Source: Botrimarina hoheduenensis (GTDB lineage: Bacteria; Planctomycetota; Planctomycetia; Pirellulales; Lacipirellulaceae). From it: DNA of 64,000 nucleotides. The stretch is from positions 1 through 64,000 of the forward strand of contig NZ_SJPH01000004.1 in the NCBI RefSeq assembly GCF_007859815.1. The letters are read 5' to 3'. Shown piece by piece: positions 38,401 to 46,119 of the stretch (position 1 is its first letter; every line of letters starts with the position of its first letter). The position numbers were made by a program, and so were the translations under genes. A model generated the notes under the pieces. The model did not search any database. It saw only the letters and a program-made list of their open reading frames with translations, and was not told where the DNA came from.

Positions 38401-40006
38401 CTTCGCCAGCGGCGAGCTGTTCAAGACTTTCAACATTGGCGTCACGAACGACCTACTCGTCGAGGCGAACGAGAAGTTCACTCTAACGCTCAGCGGCGCC
38501 GGACTCGACTTCTCGCGCAGCGAAGCCGAGCTGACGATTCGCGACAACGATTTCAACCCGTTCGCCTCGAATCTGCTGCTCAACGAAATCTGGATCAACT
38601 CGCCCGGTAACGATCCCCCATACGAGTTCGTTGAACTCACCGGTACGGCTGGCATCGGCATGGGCTCCCTCTACTACGTGGCGGTCGAAGGTCTCGTGGG
38701 AGACCGCACTGGTGTGGCAGAGAAGGTAGTCGACATCGGCGACTTCCGTAACGGCACGAACGGCCACACGCTGTTGACGCCGGACGCCGCCGACTTTGGC
38801 TTCAACGTGCCGGCCGGCGCCACGCAGATTGACCGCCTCGGCTCGATCGGCACGGAGAACGTCGCAAGCCAGAACGACTCGACGACCTATTTGCTGCTCT
38901 ACAGCCCCTTCACCGACCTGACGACGACCTCGTTCGACTACGACTGGGACGATGACGGCTCGTTGGAGTTGCCTAGCGGCGTGCAGATTGTTGACTCGCT
39001 CGGCGTGCGGGTGCTTGGCGCCGAAGACCAGTTGTACGGTCCTTCGACCAACGTCGCCGCGTTTGGCGTCTCAGACCCGGACGTGGACGCTGTGAGCCGC
39101 TTCCGTGGCGATACGCAACGTAACCGTGGCACGTCTTGGTTCGGTGGCGACTTGTTCCCCGCCGGCGATGACTATCTGCTGTACGAAGCAGGCGAAGCGT
39201 TTGGCCTGCCCGTGGCAGGGGCCGCGCTCACCCCGGGTGAGACGAACGTCGGCACGGCGGCTCAAAGCCCGCTCGTTTCGCTCGTAAGTTCTTCGGTCGC
39301 TGCGAATGGTCTAGTCACGCTGACCTTCAATGGCCCGATCAGCCAGGTTACCGAGGGTGACGGTGGCGCGGTGGGCCCCGGTGGCGAGGGCATCTCGATC
39401 ACCGACACCAGCGGTGTCGCCATACCCGGTGTGGACGCCGTTCCGGTCATCAGCGGCTTCGGGACGAACACGCTGACGCTGTCGTTTACCGGCGCCGCGA
39501 CGACCCCGGGAGGCGGTCTGCCTTCAGGCAACTTCCAGTTGAACTTGGTCGGCAACGGCATCATCGGTAATGGTCGTGCGGTGGACACCGCGAACACCGG
39601 ATCGGTCACCGGCAGCGATCGCGTCTTGGCTCTATCGCGTCTGTCGGCAGGCGACTTCAACGCCGATGGTCGGGTCGATAACTCGGACCTGAACCTGTTG
39701 CTAGCCAACTGGGGTTCGAGCACCGTTCCCCCCACCTGGGTGAACGGTTTCAGCGGCACGGTTGACAATGGCGAGTTGAACGCGCTGTTGGGCGACTGGG
39801 GCCTCGGCGCCGGTGCGGCGACTTCGTTCGCGACCACATCGAGCGTCGATCCGGTTGAGTCGGCTGTCGCCGCCGAGCCGGCTAGCTCGACCAAGTCGAC
39901 TGACGCGGCGTTCGCCTACTACGCCGCTGAAGAAACCCAGCAGGAGGAAGAAGCCCGCCGCGAGCGGCGCGGCTTCCGCAGGGCTGTGGTAGGCATGCGT
40001 GGCTAA
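35408..40006 (+). CDS. Giant exported protein: duplicated DNRLRE / Calx-beta / lamin-tail-like modules, dockerin-like end
   Basis: 1,532 residues. The N-terminus has the exported-protein motif RFEGLESRQLLTS. A DNRLRE domain follows (QEDTVLYSRQPEVNFGTEGS, about 38-225). Next come a Calx-beta domain (about 237-345), a lamin-tail-like domain (INEVLANVSNASDETNREYI, about 347-590) and a second Calx-beta (about 611-725). The set then repeats: DNRLRE (about 733-935), Calx-beta (about 945-1050) and lamin-tail-like (INEIWINSPGNDPPYEFVEL, about 1057-1270). An Ig-like stretch and a dockerin-like pair (GDFNADGRVDNSDLNLLLAN, about 1414) end the protein. It ends in a charged tail (EEARRERRGFRRAVVGMRG). It is probably a cell-surface or matrix protein; no catalytic residues are seen. 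Confidence 0.85.
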   Translation: MRFSNKKLAKRRRESARRRAAVQRRTRFEGLESRQLLTSFTFQQGLNGYAGQEDTVLYSRQPEVNFGTEGSISPDQQDANGVRQGLVKFGDIFGNLPGQIPLGSTINSATLIVDVVNDSNSSMQMSLFRMQEDWSESTATWSSFGDIGGVQASEGEASDFPPDSILFDPDTSANSPTAGRFDVKTSLQYWAAGDSNFGWMVESAATNGWDFRTKESAQAQRPRLIVDFTAPSGAGQFEFLNTAPTVGEGDAGMKTTLLEVYRVGGVTGAASVNYTITAGTATAGSDFVAASGTLNFASGETVKTIPVDILGDTALEGNETVVVTLSGAPIVAGQGVATLSIGDDDALINEVLANVSNASDETNREYIELIGTPGASLNGYYFTIFEGEEEELGGTAGEATGIADLVIDLSGQTFGSNGLLVITPSNWAYTAAAGTNVFSTAALDGAGGKIEDSSQTYALIRSLGAPIVQGVDYDTIGAYENATNQAIGTGLGILDQLPAGAQVVDSVGVVEGGGGDRDRTLAPPEIGNPGVHVHQPTGVSGSSGVTSDAVSRRAGQKLPNSIGAWFNGDILSGDDSTGPITYANDTFFISVVAPDGAVLTPGAPNVLRTVFFDVEDQNAEVAEADGSVTVMLRRTGDLNETVDVTYTTIGGTAQSGVDFVAKTETVTFGVGVAEIPVTINLIPDSVAEGFERFTLQITDASGDYLVTNGRVTGSPAANGLATVTIADADVSTATFQNGVNGYFGTQDATIDGDQLFDTFGQDGIVRVDQVKGEGEDTPTQIRPQQGLIRFDNLFGAGAGQVPFGSQIFDAFLTVNVTNVSSGAEVNFFKMEQDWEEINATWLDPQGSAGGSILNGVTPDGVEASATPDGTVPDAGRAGLVEIPLDVDTLQAWANGADQNYGWSIISDSASLWSFNSSEAFATGTFRPELTILYTAPESGNTGTFGLSDAQYRVNEDAGSASITITRKGGSTGAATVNWSLSLGTGSAADVSTLSGSVNFASGELFKTFNIGVTNDLLVEANEKFTLTLSGAGLDFSRSEAELTIRDNDFNPFASNLLLNEIWINSPGNDPPYEFVELTGTAGIGMGSLYYVAVEGLVGDRTGVAEKVVDIGDFRNGTNGHTLLTPDAADFGFNVPAGATQIDRLGSIGTENVASQNDSTTYLLLYSPFTDLTTTSFDYDWDDDGSLELPSGVQIVDSLGVRVLGAEDQLYGPSTNVAAFGVSDPDVDAVSRFRGDTQRNRGTSWFGGDLFPAGDDYLLYEAGEAFGLPVAGAALTPGETNVGTAAQSPLVSLVSSSVAANGLVTLTFNGPISQVTEGDGGAVGPGGEGISITDTSGVAIPGVDAVPVISGFGTNTLTLSFTGAATTPGGGLPSGNFQLNLVGNGIIGNGRAVDTANTGSVTGSDRVLALSRLSAGDFNADGRVDNSDLNLLLANWGSSTVPPTWVNGFSGTVDNGELNALLGDWGLGAGAATSFATTSSVDPVESAVAAEPASSTKSTDAAFAYYAAEETQQEEEARRERRGFRRAVVGMRG

Positions 40007-40045
40007 GTGCAACCAGGACTGGTCAACTTAGTGATAACCGAGAAC

Positions 40046-40080
40046 ACGCAGGGGCCGCAGCTATACTGTGGCCCCTGCGT
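40046..40080 (+). terminator. Strong intrinsic-type terminator hairpin
   Basis: The arms ACGCAGGGGCCGCAG (40046-40060) and CTGTGGCCCCTGCGT (40066-40080) pair over 15 positions with one G-T and leave a five-base loop CTATA. CGTTT follows. It lies 40 bp after the giant protein's stop codon and ends that transcript. Confidence 0.85.
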
Positions 40081-40125
40081 CGTTTATGAATTGCGCTAAT
40101 GATTCCTCATGGTGAGCAACTATCA

Positions 40126-41310
40126 ATGAAACACATACTAGCCTTGGCGTTCTTCCTAGCATGCTTAATGCCGCAGGCCTTGGTCGCCGACGATGATTTG
40201 CGCGCCAATCAGCCCTATTCCGCCAAACAAGGAACGCCGGTTGATACGGAGATCGTTTTCACCGCAGCGGTCACGGCGCCGCACGGGACGAAGCGGCTAC
40301 GCGTGTGGATGCCGTTGCCGCCGAGCGACAACGCCCAGCAGTGCGAATCGCTCAGTTTCAGCACCTTTCCGACCGCTGTCGATCCGGAGATCGGCGCCGA
40401 GAGTCGCTATGGCAATCGCTTCGCTTACTTTGAGTTTATCGAGCCGAAAGGCGCGCAACTCATTACGCATCGGCTGCGTGTGAAGACGCGCGAACTCGTT
40501 TGGAACATCGACCCGGCAGCCGCTTCCACCCCAACGAAATGGCCCGACGAGTTTGCTCCTTACTTGGAGGCTGATACGGCGATAGCGCTCGGGGAAGACG
40601 GGGAGTCTCTCTTGCAAGATATCGTCGCCCCCCAGCAAGCCGCGGCCGAACCGAAGAACGCGAACCTTACCAGGGCGATGGACTGGATCGAACAGAATCT
40701 TCAATACGATCACGCGAATGCTTCGCTCGCCGCGAGCGCGGAGCATGCCCTGCGCGAACGCGCTGGCCATTGCAGCGATTACCACGGGCTGTGCGCCGCT
40801 TTCGGCCGAGAGTTGGGTTTCCCGACGCGGGTCACCTATGGTCTGGCGCTCTTCCCGAAAGACTCGCCGTCCCACTGCAAACTGGAAGTCTATCTGCCCC
40901 CTAACGGTTGGGTGAGCTACGACCTGTCAGAAACACAGAAGATGCTCTCAGCGATCAGCGCTAACGGGGAACTCACTGAGAAAGAGCGAAAGACTTATGC
41001 CGAGGCAGCGCGGCGCCGACTCCATCGAGGATATCGCGAAGCGGCGTGGCTCCTAATGACGCGCGGAACCGACTATGACCTGGAGCCCACCGCAGAAGGG
41101 CGCGTGAATGTCGTGCGGACCCTCTATGCCGAGGCGGATGGGGTGGCCCTCCCCGAGCCCGATCCGGCGAATCCTCATCAACGCGAATTCGCCTGGATGA
41201 CCTCGCATCGGTACGATAGCAATCGCACGATGCCGATGCCGTTCCAGGACCTGACGACGCTCACTCCCTTTCATATTGACCTTCCCCCTTCAAACGAGTC
41301 CAGGTTCTGA
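40126..41310 (+). CDS. Transglutaminase-like cysteine peptidase-fold protein, secreted
   Basis: About 394 residues from the ATG at 40126, which starts a signal peptide (MKHILALAFFLACLMPQALVA). After a beta-rich N-terminal region, the transglutaminase-core signature is RERAGHCSDYHGLCAAFGRE, with catalytic Cys about 216. GFPTRVTYGLALFPKDSPSH provides His about 250, and the Asp about 266 is in GWVSYDLSE. All three catalytic residues are therefore present. Such proteins act as peptidases, deamidases or cross-linking enzymes in the periplasm. The last dozen codons (LPPSNESRF) run into the end of an IS3 fragment, so the native C-terminus may have been replaced. A terminator separates it from the upstream gene. 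Confidence 0.83.
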   Translation: MKHILALAFFLACLMPQALVADDDLRANQPYSAKQGTPVDTEIVFTAAVTAPHGTKRLRVWMPLPPSDNAQQCESLSFSTFPTAVDPEIGAESRYGNRFAYFEFIEPKGAQLITHRLRVKTRELVWNIDPAAASTPTKWPDEFAPYLEADTAIALGEDGESLLQDIVAPQQAAAEPKNANLTRAMDWIEQNLQYDHANASLAASAEHALRERAGHCSDYHGLCAAFGRELGFPTRVTYGLALFPKDSPSHCKLEVYLPPNGWVSYDLSETQKMLSAISANGELTEKERKTYAEAARRRLHRGYREAAWLLMTRGTDYDLEPTAEGRVNVVRTLYAEADGVALPEPDPANPHQREFAWMTSHRYDSNRTMPMPFQDLTTLTPFHIDLPPSNESRF

Positions 41311-41462
41311 TCGAAGATCAGGCGGATTGGACGCCACTTGAAGGAGGCTAGAGATGCCTAGAGGCAAGAAGCACACGGCTGAAGAGATCATCGGTAAGCT
41401 CCGCGAAGCGGAGGTTCACCTCTCCCAGGGGAGCACGCAGGAGCAGGCGGCCCGGTCGATTG
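41283..41462 (+). pseudogene. IS3-family orfA 5' fragment (direct copy)
   Basis: An IS end (CCCCTTCAAACGAGTCC) and 70 bp of leader precede ATG at 41354. The frame reads MPRGKKHTAEEIIGKLREAE, then VHLSQGSTQEQAARSIG, the N-terminus of IS3-type OrfA. Similarity stops at about 41462. It is an inverted partner of 33107-33231; together they bracket 8 kb of cargo. Confidence 0.8.
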
Positions 41463-41519
41463 GAAGTGCATTAGGCTGTAGCTTGAATGACTCGATCGTC
41501 TTCAACCCCGGAGGCCCCT

Positions 41520-41687
41520 ATGTCACGCGGTAACAAGATCCCGGCGCCGGAAGCGCCCGAGTGCCCGGCGGAGATGTCGCCGGATGATTGCTTGGTGCGG
41601 ATCGTCGGGCATGCGCTCGATCGGAGTGAAACAGGCAACATGCCAAGCGCGCGGAGTTATCGAGTATTTACTCAAAAACCCCGGTAA
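41520..41687 (+). CDS. Small hypothetical protein
   Basis: A possible 55-residue protein starting MSRGNKIPAPEAPECPAEMS and continuing PDDCLVRIVGHALDRSETGN. It is acidic at the N-terminus and has no family that I recognise. It overlaps a copy of the palindrome-like motif found upstream of the integrase, so it may be a residue of the integrative element's regulatory gene. A short non-coding frame is equally likely. Confidence 0.25.
   Translation: MSRGNKIPAPEAPECPAEMSPDDCLVRIVGHALDRSETGNMPSARSYRVFTQKPR
41662..41679. repeat. Degenerate copy of the integrase-upstream palindrome
   Basis: GAGTATTTACTCAAAAAC matches the 3' half and centre of the perfect palindrome at 32039-32062, including the following C-C-GG context. 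It lies about 130 bp before the right 44-bp repeat. Confidence 0.45.
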
Positions 41688-41809
41688 CATACCGCAAGAA
41701 CTCGAAGAATAACGCGCTCGATCGCAATGCCTTGCAATGCGGCAGCGATCGCGTAAAGTCTCGTGGAACGTAGAGGAAAACGCCGCTCAGACGCCACGTC
41801 TTGGCCGGA

Positions 41810-41853
41810 TTCGGGACGCAGAGGTCGAAGGTTCGAATCCTTTCAGCCCGACT
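41810..41853 (+). repeat. Right copy of 44-bp tRNA-3'-end-like repeat (candidate attR)
   Basis: This is identical over 44 bases to 31923-31966, containing the T-arm TTCGAAT loop and the CAGCCCGA acceptor strand. As at the left copy, no 5' tRNA half precedes it. The distance between copies defines a 9.84-kb unit. Confidence 0.75.
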
Positions 41854-41861
41854 GGTTTTTT

Positions 41862-41985
41862 TGGCGGTCTCGGCTTGTCTTAGCCAAAACCTCGCCACGC
41901 TGCTTTTCTCGGCGGTCTCGGCTTGTCTTCGCCAAGACCTCGCCACGCTGCTTTTCTCGGCGGTCTCGGCTGGGCTTCGCTGGGC
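41862..41985. repeat. 48-bp tandem repeat, about 2.4 copies
   Basis: A 48-bp unit beginning CGGCGGTCTCGGCTTGTCTT is present at 41862, 41910 and, in part, 41958. The first two copies differ at only a few positions; the third diverges after GGTCTCGGCT. It starts nine bases after the right 44-bp repeat. Confidence 0.8.
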
Positions 41986-42034
41986 ACCCGGCGCTTCGAC
42001 GCTTCACTGGGTTTGACGGGTTCACCGCTTCACC

Positions 42035-42085
42035 GCGTTTCACCACTCCCACGGGAGGGGTAACCCGGGGTAAGCGGTGAAACGC
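42035..42085. repeat. Inverted repeat in non-coding DNA
   Basis: GCGTTTCACC at 42035-42044 pairs with GGTGAAACGC at 42076-42085 around a loop containing CTCCC-ACG-GGAG. It lies in a gene-free stretch (41986-42355) between the tandem repeat and the MerC-like gene, in which nothing else is recognised. Confidence 0.5.
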
Positions 42086-42355
42086 TGCCACGCACGCCGC
42101 ACGGAACAAACACGGCAAGAACAGAAGATGCCCGCTGCCCCGGCCCCGCTTGTCCGGCACCGGACGCCGGGTACCCTCGAAAAGCACCGCTGGGCAAGCC
42201 CGCCGTAGCACCCGGCGCGAGGGACGCAGCGCTGTGCCAAGATGCTGTGCAGCCTACAGTACTCGTATGCCGGGCCCACATGCCGGGCCCGAACACCTGT
42301 CACCGGATCCCGTTATCCGCATCCCCTCCCCGCATCACCTGTGCGGTGGGGGGCT

Positions 42356-42859
42356 TCAGCCTTCGTGCGGGTGCTGATGCCCCGACTTGCAGCACAGGCA
42401 GGCGTAGCGATGGTTGAGCAGGTGAGCCGCCACGAGGATCACGCCCGCCATGGGCGGCAGCACCACCGCGTAGCGGCTTAGCAGCGACTCGCCCGTCGCG
42501 GCTGTTTGGCTGCCGGGCAGGCACGCGGCACACGAGAGACCGGCGACGCCAAAGGCCTCGATCGCCAGCAGTCCCACGCCCAACAAACCGAGCAACGCCG
42601 GGGCGATCTTGCCGTGCTTGCGGAAGCCAGGGGCAAAGGCCAGCACCGCCACGGCAAAGCAAAGGGCGGTCATCCCCTGGTGGAAACCCTTGCCCGCGAC
42701 CCAGCTGAGCCCCAACGCCGGCAGGTAGCCAACCGTTACCGGCACGAGGGCACAGTGCACGGCACAGGCGACCGAGGCAGCGATACCGGCGGCATCGCCC
42801 CACGCGGCGCGGGACGCTACGGCACGGGTTTCAGCGGCGGAGGAGGTTTGGCAGGGCAT
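42356..42859 (-). CDS. MerC-domain membrane protein
   Basis: About 167 residues from the ATG at 42859; an upstream ATG at 42931 would add residues without membrane character. Four hydrophobic segments are visible, starting AAGIAASVACAVHCALVPVT. The Cys-x3-Cys pattern in this first segment and the Cys-rich C-terminus (HRYACLCCKSGHQHPHEG) are typical of MerC-domain proteins. Classical MerC carries mercuric ion across the inner membrane, but many MerC-domain proteins sit outside mer operons and have unknown metal roles. No merA, merT, merP or merR is nearby, so mercury resistance should not be assumed. Confidence 0.78.
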   Translation of the reverse strand: MPCQTSSAAETRAVASRAAWGDAAGIAASVACAVHCALVPVTVGYLPALGLSWVAGKGFHQGMTALCFAVAVLAFAPGFRKHGKIAPALLGLLGVGLLAIEAFGVAGLSCAACLPGSQTAATGESLLSRYAVVLPPMAGVILVAAHLLNHRYACLCCKSGHQHPHEG

Positions 42860-43303
42860 CGACGGGTTGGCTCGTGAGCAAGACAGGTCGGTCGGGCCGA
42901 ATCCGCGCATCCGTTGGGCGGCTCGCAGCACCTCGCGATAGCCTCGTAATTTGCACGATTTTGTCGGTTATTTCTAGGGGTAAGCCGTCACGAATTGCCC
43001 ACACGGGGTCAGGGCAAGCGCACTACCACGCCCCCCCGCAGGGGCCTACTGGGCACGCCCGCGGGGCCTCACGGCGCTGCCAGGGCCTCACGGCGCTGCC
43101 GCCGGGCCCACGGGCACGCCGCCGGGCACCCTGCGACGGGCACCCCTGCGGGCACCCCGGGGCACTGGCCAGGAGGCGTGCGCAAAGGCGCTGATAGCGT
43201 GCGGCGTCGAACCGTCAGTTTTCCTGCTTCTTGGCTAGACTGGGGGGGTAGCAAGTAATCCGCTCAGGCTTCTCCCCATCGGTAACGGAACAGGCAGAAC
43301 GTG
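42860..43303. other. Very GC-rich intergenic region with direct repeats
   Basis: This 444-bp divergent gap lies between the MerC-like and SpoIID-domain genes. Two adjacent copies of GGGCCTCACGGCGCTGCC occur at 43064-43081 and 43083-43100, and GGGCAC recurs many times up to about 43170. No coding content is recognised. Promoters for both genes must lie here. Confidence 0.5.
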
Positions 43304-44953
43304 ATGGAATCCCGCAACGGACGTTTCTTTGGTGCTCTGGCAGCGGCCCTGTCGGTGCTGGTTCTTTCGGCCGGCCCCGCCCGGGGGCAGTCGGAGTTCA
43401 ACGCCCGGCCAACCATAACGGTCGATGTGGACAACAACCCGGCTCTGCGGCGCAACGTGCCGACCGAGTCGGAGTACGTGCCCGGCGTGGTGGTCAGCGA
43501 AAACGGGCTGGCGAGCTTCGAGGCGCTCAAGGCCCAGGCGGTCGCGGCCCGCACGTTCGCCTATTTCATCGTCGATGATCGGCCCTCGGGCGTCATCGGC
43601 GACGGCCAGAACGATCAGGTCTTCAGCGGCTCCACGCCGCGCGCCATCCACTACGCCGCCGCCCAAGCCACCGAGGGCGAGATCCTCTGGGTACGCGACA
43701 CGGTGGGCGTGCAGCGCGACGTGCTGATTGCCTCGTTCTATGTGGCGGGGGCGATCCCGACCGCGCCGTTCAACCCCGCCAGCCCCAGCGCCCGACCGGC
43801 ACCCGGCGCTCCCAGCACGGGCAACACCGAGCGGTTTGTGACCTACACGTATGAGGACGGACTCTTCGCGGGCAACAACCTGGGGACCACGCTCGGCTTT
43901 GTCGGGTCGCCGACCAACCCCAACTGGCCCAACCGCGGTGCCAAGAGCCAAAACGGGGCCGACTATCTCTCAGACAACTCGATCAATTATCTGGACATCC
44001 TCAAGTATTACTACGGTGCCGATATCCAGGTGCGCACCGCCAAGACCGCGGGTACCGGCGTGGAGTTTAGCCGCAAGGTGCTCACCGACTTTGACGACTA
44101 CGGCAGCGGACGCGCCTCGGACGGGGTGATCGGCGGCCATGAAGGCGTGTTTGGCAGAGCCCCGACGTTCTCCGGCAGCACCACCGCCAACCTCGCCGGT
44201 TCGACCGCCGAGCGTGACGCAACCACGGCCCACGAGGGAACGCACTCGCAGCGGATCGATATCAACTACGACGAAACGCTCGGCGGTGACTTCCTGCTGC
44301 GGCACGTCGCGGGAGCACGATTCAGCGACTACGGCGGCAGCCAGAACGTCGCGGAGTTCGAGTCGAACCTACAGTTTGAATCGATCGGGGCGGTCGGCTT
44401 CTGGATGAAGACCACCGATCCGGGCCTCGAGGTCTCGCTCGCGATCGATGACCCGGTGACGGGGGATCGCGGGGTGCGCCGTCCGGTGATCGCCGACGGG
44501 CAGTGGCGTGAGTACCGCTGGCAGCTCGATGAAGCGAGCGAGTGGGAAGCGTGGGTCGGAGCCGGCAACGGGCAGATCGACGGCACGTGGGTCACGCTCG
44601 ATTCGATCCAAATCTTCGGGGCGAGCGACGCAACCGTTTTCTTGGACACCGTCTTTTGGGACCCGCAGGCCGAGTTTGTTGCCCCGCCCACGCCTGGCGA
44701 CTTCAGCGGCGACGGGATCGTGGACAACACGGACCTGAATCTGTTGCTGGCCAACTGGGGTGCCATGGCAGCGCCGCAGCCAACCGGCTGGAACGGTGCC
44801 GCGCCCAGCGGTCCGACCATCGACAACGACGAACTGAACGCGCTGCTGGCCAACTGGGGCGTTGGTGTCACCGCCATCCCCGAGCCGGCGGCCCTGGTTG
44901 CGGTCGCGCTGCTGGTAACATGCCAAGCATGCCCGCGAGGTCGCAAGTCGTAG
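43304..44953 (+). CDS. Exported SpoIID-domain protein with dockerin-like pair and PEP-CTERM tail
   Basis: About 549 residues from the ATG at 43304; a GTG directly precedes it. A signal peptide (FGALAAALSVLVLSAGPARG) leads to a SpoIID/LytB-type domain. Its most conserved block is EYVPGVVVSENGLASFEALK followed by AQAVAARTFAYF, at about 60-90. A beta-sandwich (FESIGAVGFWMKTTDPGLEV) and a dockerin-like pair (GDFSGDGIVDNTDLNLLLAN, IDNDELNALLANWGV) follow. The protein ends with a PEP-CTERM tail (IPEPAALVAVALLVTCQACP). SpoIID cleaves the glycan strands of peptidoglycan during engulfment in endospore formers; here a wall- or glycan-remodelling role at the cell surface is inferred. Confidence 0.8.
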   Translation: MESRNGRFFGALAAALSVLVLSAGPARGQSEFNARPTITVDVDNNPALRRNVPTESEYVPGVVVSENGLASFEALKAQAVAARTFAYFIVDDRPSGVIGDGQNDQVFSGSTPRAIHYAAAQATEGEILWVRDTVGVQRDVLIASFYVAGAIPTAPFNPASPSARPAPGAPSTGNTERFVTYTYEDGLFAGNNLGTTLGFVGSPTNPNWPNRGAKSQNGADYLSDNSINYLDILKYYYGADIQVRTAKTAGTGVEFSRKVLTDFDDYGSGRASDGVIGGHEGVFGRAPTFSGSTTANLAGSTAERDATTAHEGTHSQRIDINYDETLGGDFLLRHVAGARFSDYGGSQNVAEFESNLQFESIGAVGFWMKTTDPGLEVSLAIDDPVTGDRGVRRPVIADGQWREYRWQLDEASEWEAWVGAGNGQIDGTWVTLDSIQIFGASDATVFLDTVFWDPQAEFVAPPTPGDFSGDGIVDNTDLNLLLANWGAMAAPQPTGWNGAAPSGPTIDNDELNALLANWGVGVTAIPEPAALVAVALLVTCQACPRGRKS

Positions 44954-44965
44954 CGCCGGTGTGGT

Positions 44966-45982
44966 TCAGAACCGGACGACTTCTTCCCCGGCGATCGTGC
45001 TGATGGCACCCAGCCAGAGCCATTCGTCGCTCATCCGGATGTCTTCCACGCCGTTGGGATTGAGGCCGGTCGCCTCAGCGTCTTGCCCCGATGACAAGGC
45101 CTGGGTGTGCCCATCGAGGAAGACAAACAGCGTGACTGTCGGGTGTTCGCTGCCGAAATTCTGGTTGCTGCGCCGGTCGCGGCTGCCCGGATCCGAGAGC
45201 CCGCCTTCCGTGCCGCGTAAGATCGTCTCGATACGATCTCCCGCCAGGAAGCAGGTGTCGCCCTGAAAGTAGTGAACCCGATCCGCCGGCCAGTCGGGAT
45301 CAGCCGGTGGAAGATAGCGTTCACCGATCGCGAGCGTCTTCGACAACCCGTCGGTCACTTGCTGCCCGGTCACGCGTGAACCGCTAAAGATCGGACCGGC
45401 CAGCGTGGCGTCGATCTCGTTGCGTGCAACAAAGATATTGCCGACCGGGTTTTCTTCGATGAAGTCGTTGGCCTCCATGCCCATGTCTTCCTCAAGGCCA
45501 GCGTTCGCGGCATAGTCCCCGAGCACCGCGGCCCCTGTAACCAACGGGCTGGCGTCGTCGTTGTCAAAGTCGCGGTCCGCGGCGGCGGAGCGGCGGCTGG
45601 GGCACGCGTAGGCCTCGATCGGGGTCCGCATCGCGACGGCGTTGCTGGGGGCATCAACACGATCCGCAGGCACCTGCGCGTCGTGGATCGCCTGCTCCTC
45701 GAGCTGCGGCAAGAGAAAATAGGCCCACGACAACGCGTAGGGGTCCGTGGCATTGCGACCGGTCGGGAAACTCCCTTTCGCGTCGTGGTAGTTCTGGATC
45801 GCCAGGCCGATCTGTCGCAACTGATTGGTGCACTGCGTGCGGCGGGCGGCTTCGCGGGCCGCCTGCACCGCGGGCAACAGCAGCGCTACCAAGATGCCGA
45901 TGATCGCGATCACCACGAGCAACTCAACAAGCGTGAAAGCGCGGGAGTGCCGGGCAGTGTTTCTCGGTGGTAGCGACAGCAT
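44966..45982 (-). CDS. DUF1559 prepilin-like exported protein (H-X9-DG)
   Basis: 338 residues. The prepilin leader is [20 protein letters not shown], then [15 protein letters not shown]. Domain blocks include [35 protein letters not shown] and the C-terminal [19 protein letters not shown], which satisfies H-X9-DG. The gene is convergent with the SpoIID-domain gene, with only 12 bp between stops. It is unlike the DUF1559 protein at 33945 beyond the leader and motif, so the two are not a recent duplication. Confidence 0.92.
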   Translation of the reverse strand: MLSLPPRNTARHSRAFTLVELLVVIAIIGILVALLLPAVQAAREAARRTQCTNQLRQIGLAIQNYHDAKGSFPTGRNATDPYALSWAYFLLPQLEEQAIHDAQVPADRVDAPSNAVAMRTPIEAYACPSRRSAAADRDFDNDDASPLVTGAAVLGDYAANAGLEEDMGMEANDFIEENPVGNIFVARNEIDATLAGPIFSGSRVTGQQVTDGLSKTLAIGERYLPPADPDWPADRVHYFQGDTCFLAGDRIETILRGTEGGLSDPGSRDRRSNQNFGSEHPTVTLFVFLDGHTQALSSGQDAEATGLNPNGVEDIRMSDEWLWLGAISTIAGEEVVRF

Positions 45983-46119
45983 CGGACCTCTCTTTTACGA
46001 AGAAATTTTTTCGGCAAACCGCAGCTGCAAGGCTCGCGGAAAGGGTCTGCCGACGCACTTTGCTCTCGGCAAGTTGAGTTTAGGCGCGGGGCGCTGCCAT
46101 GACCGCCCCTGAGAGGCGG

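Noticed and set aside
33107..41462. Functional composite transposon
   Set aside because: Both IS3 copies are short fragments without a catalytic gene, so they cannot mobilise the cargo by themselves.
41862..41985. CRISPR array
   Set aside because: The 48-bp units are contiguous tandem copies with no unique spacers, and there are no cas genes in the window.
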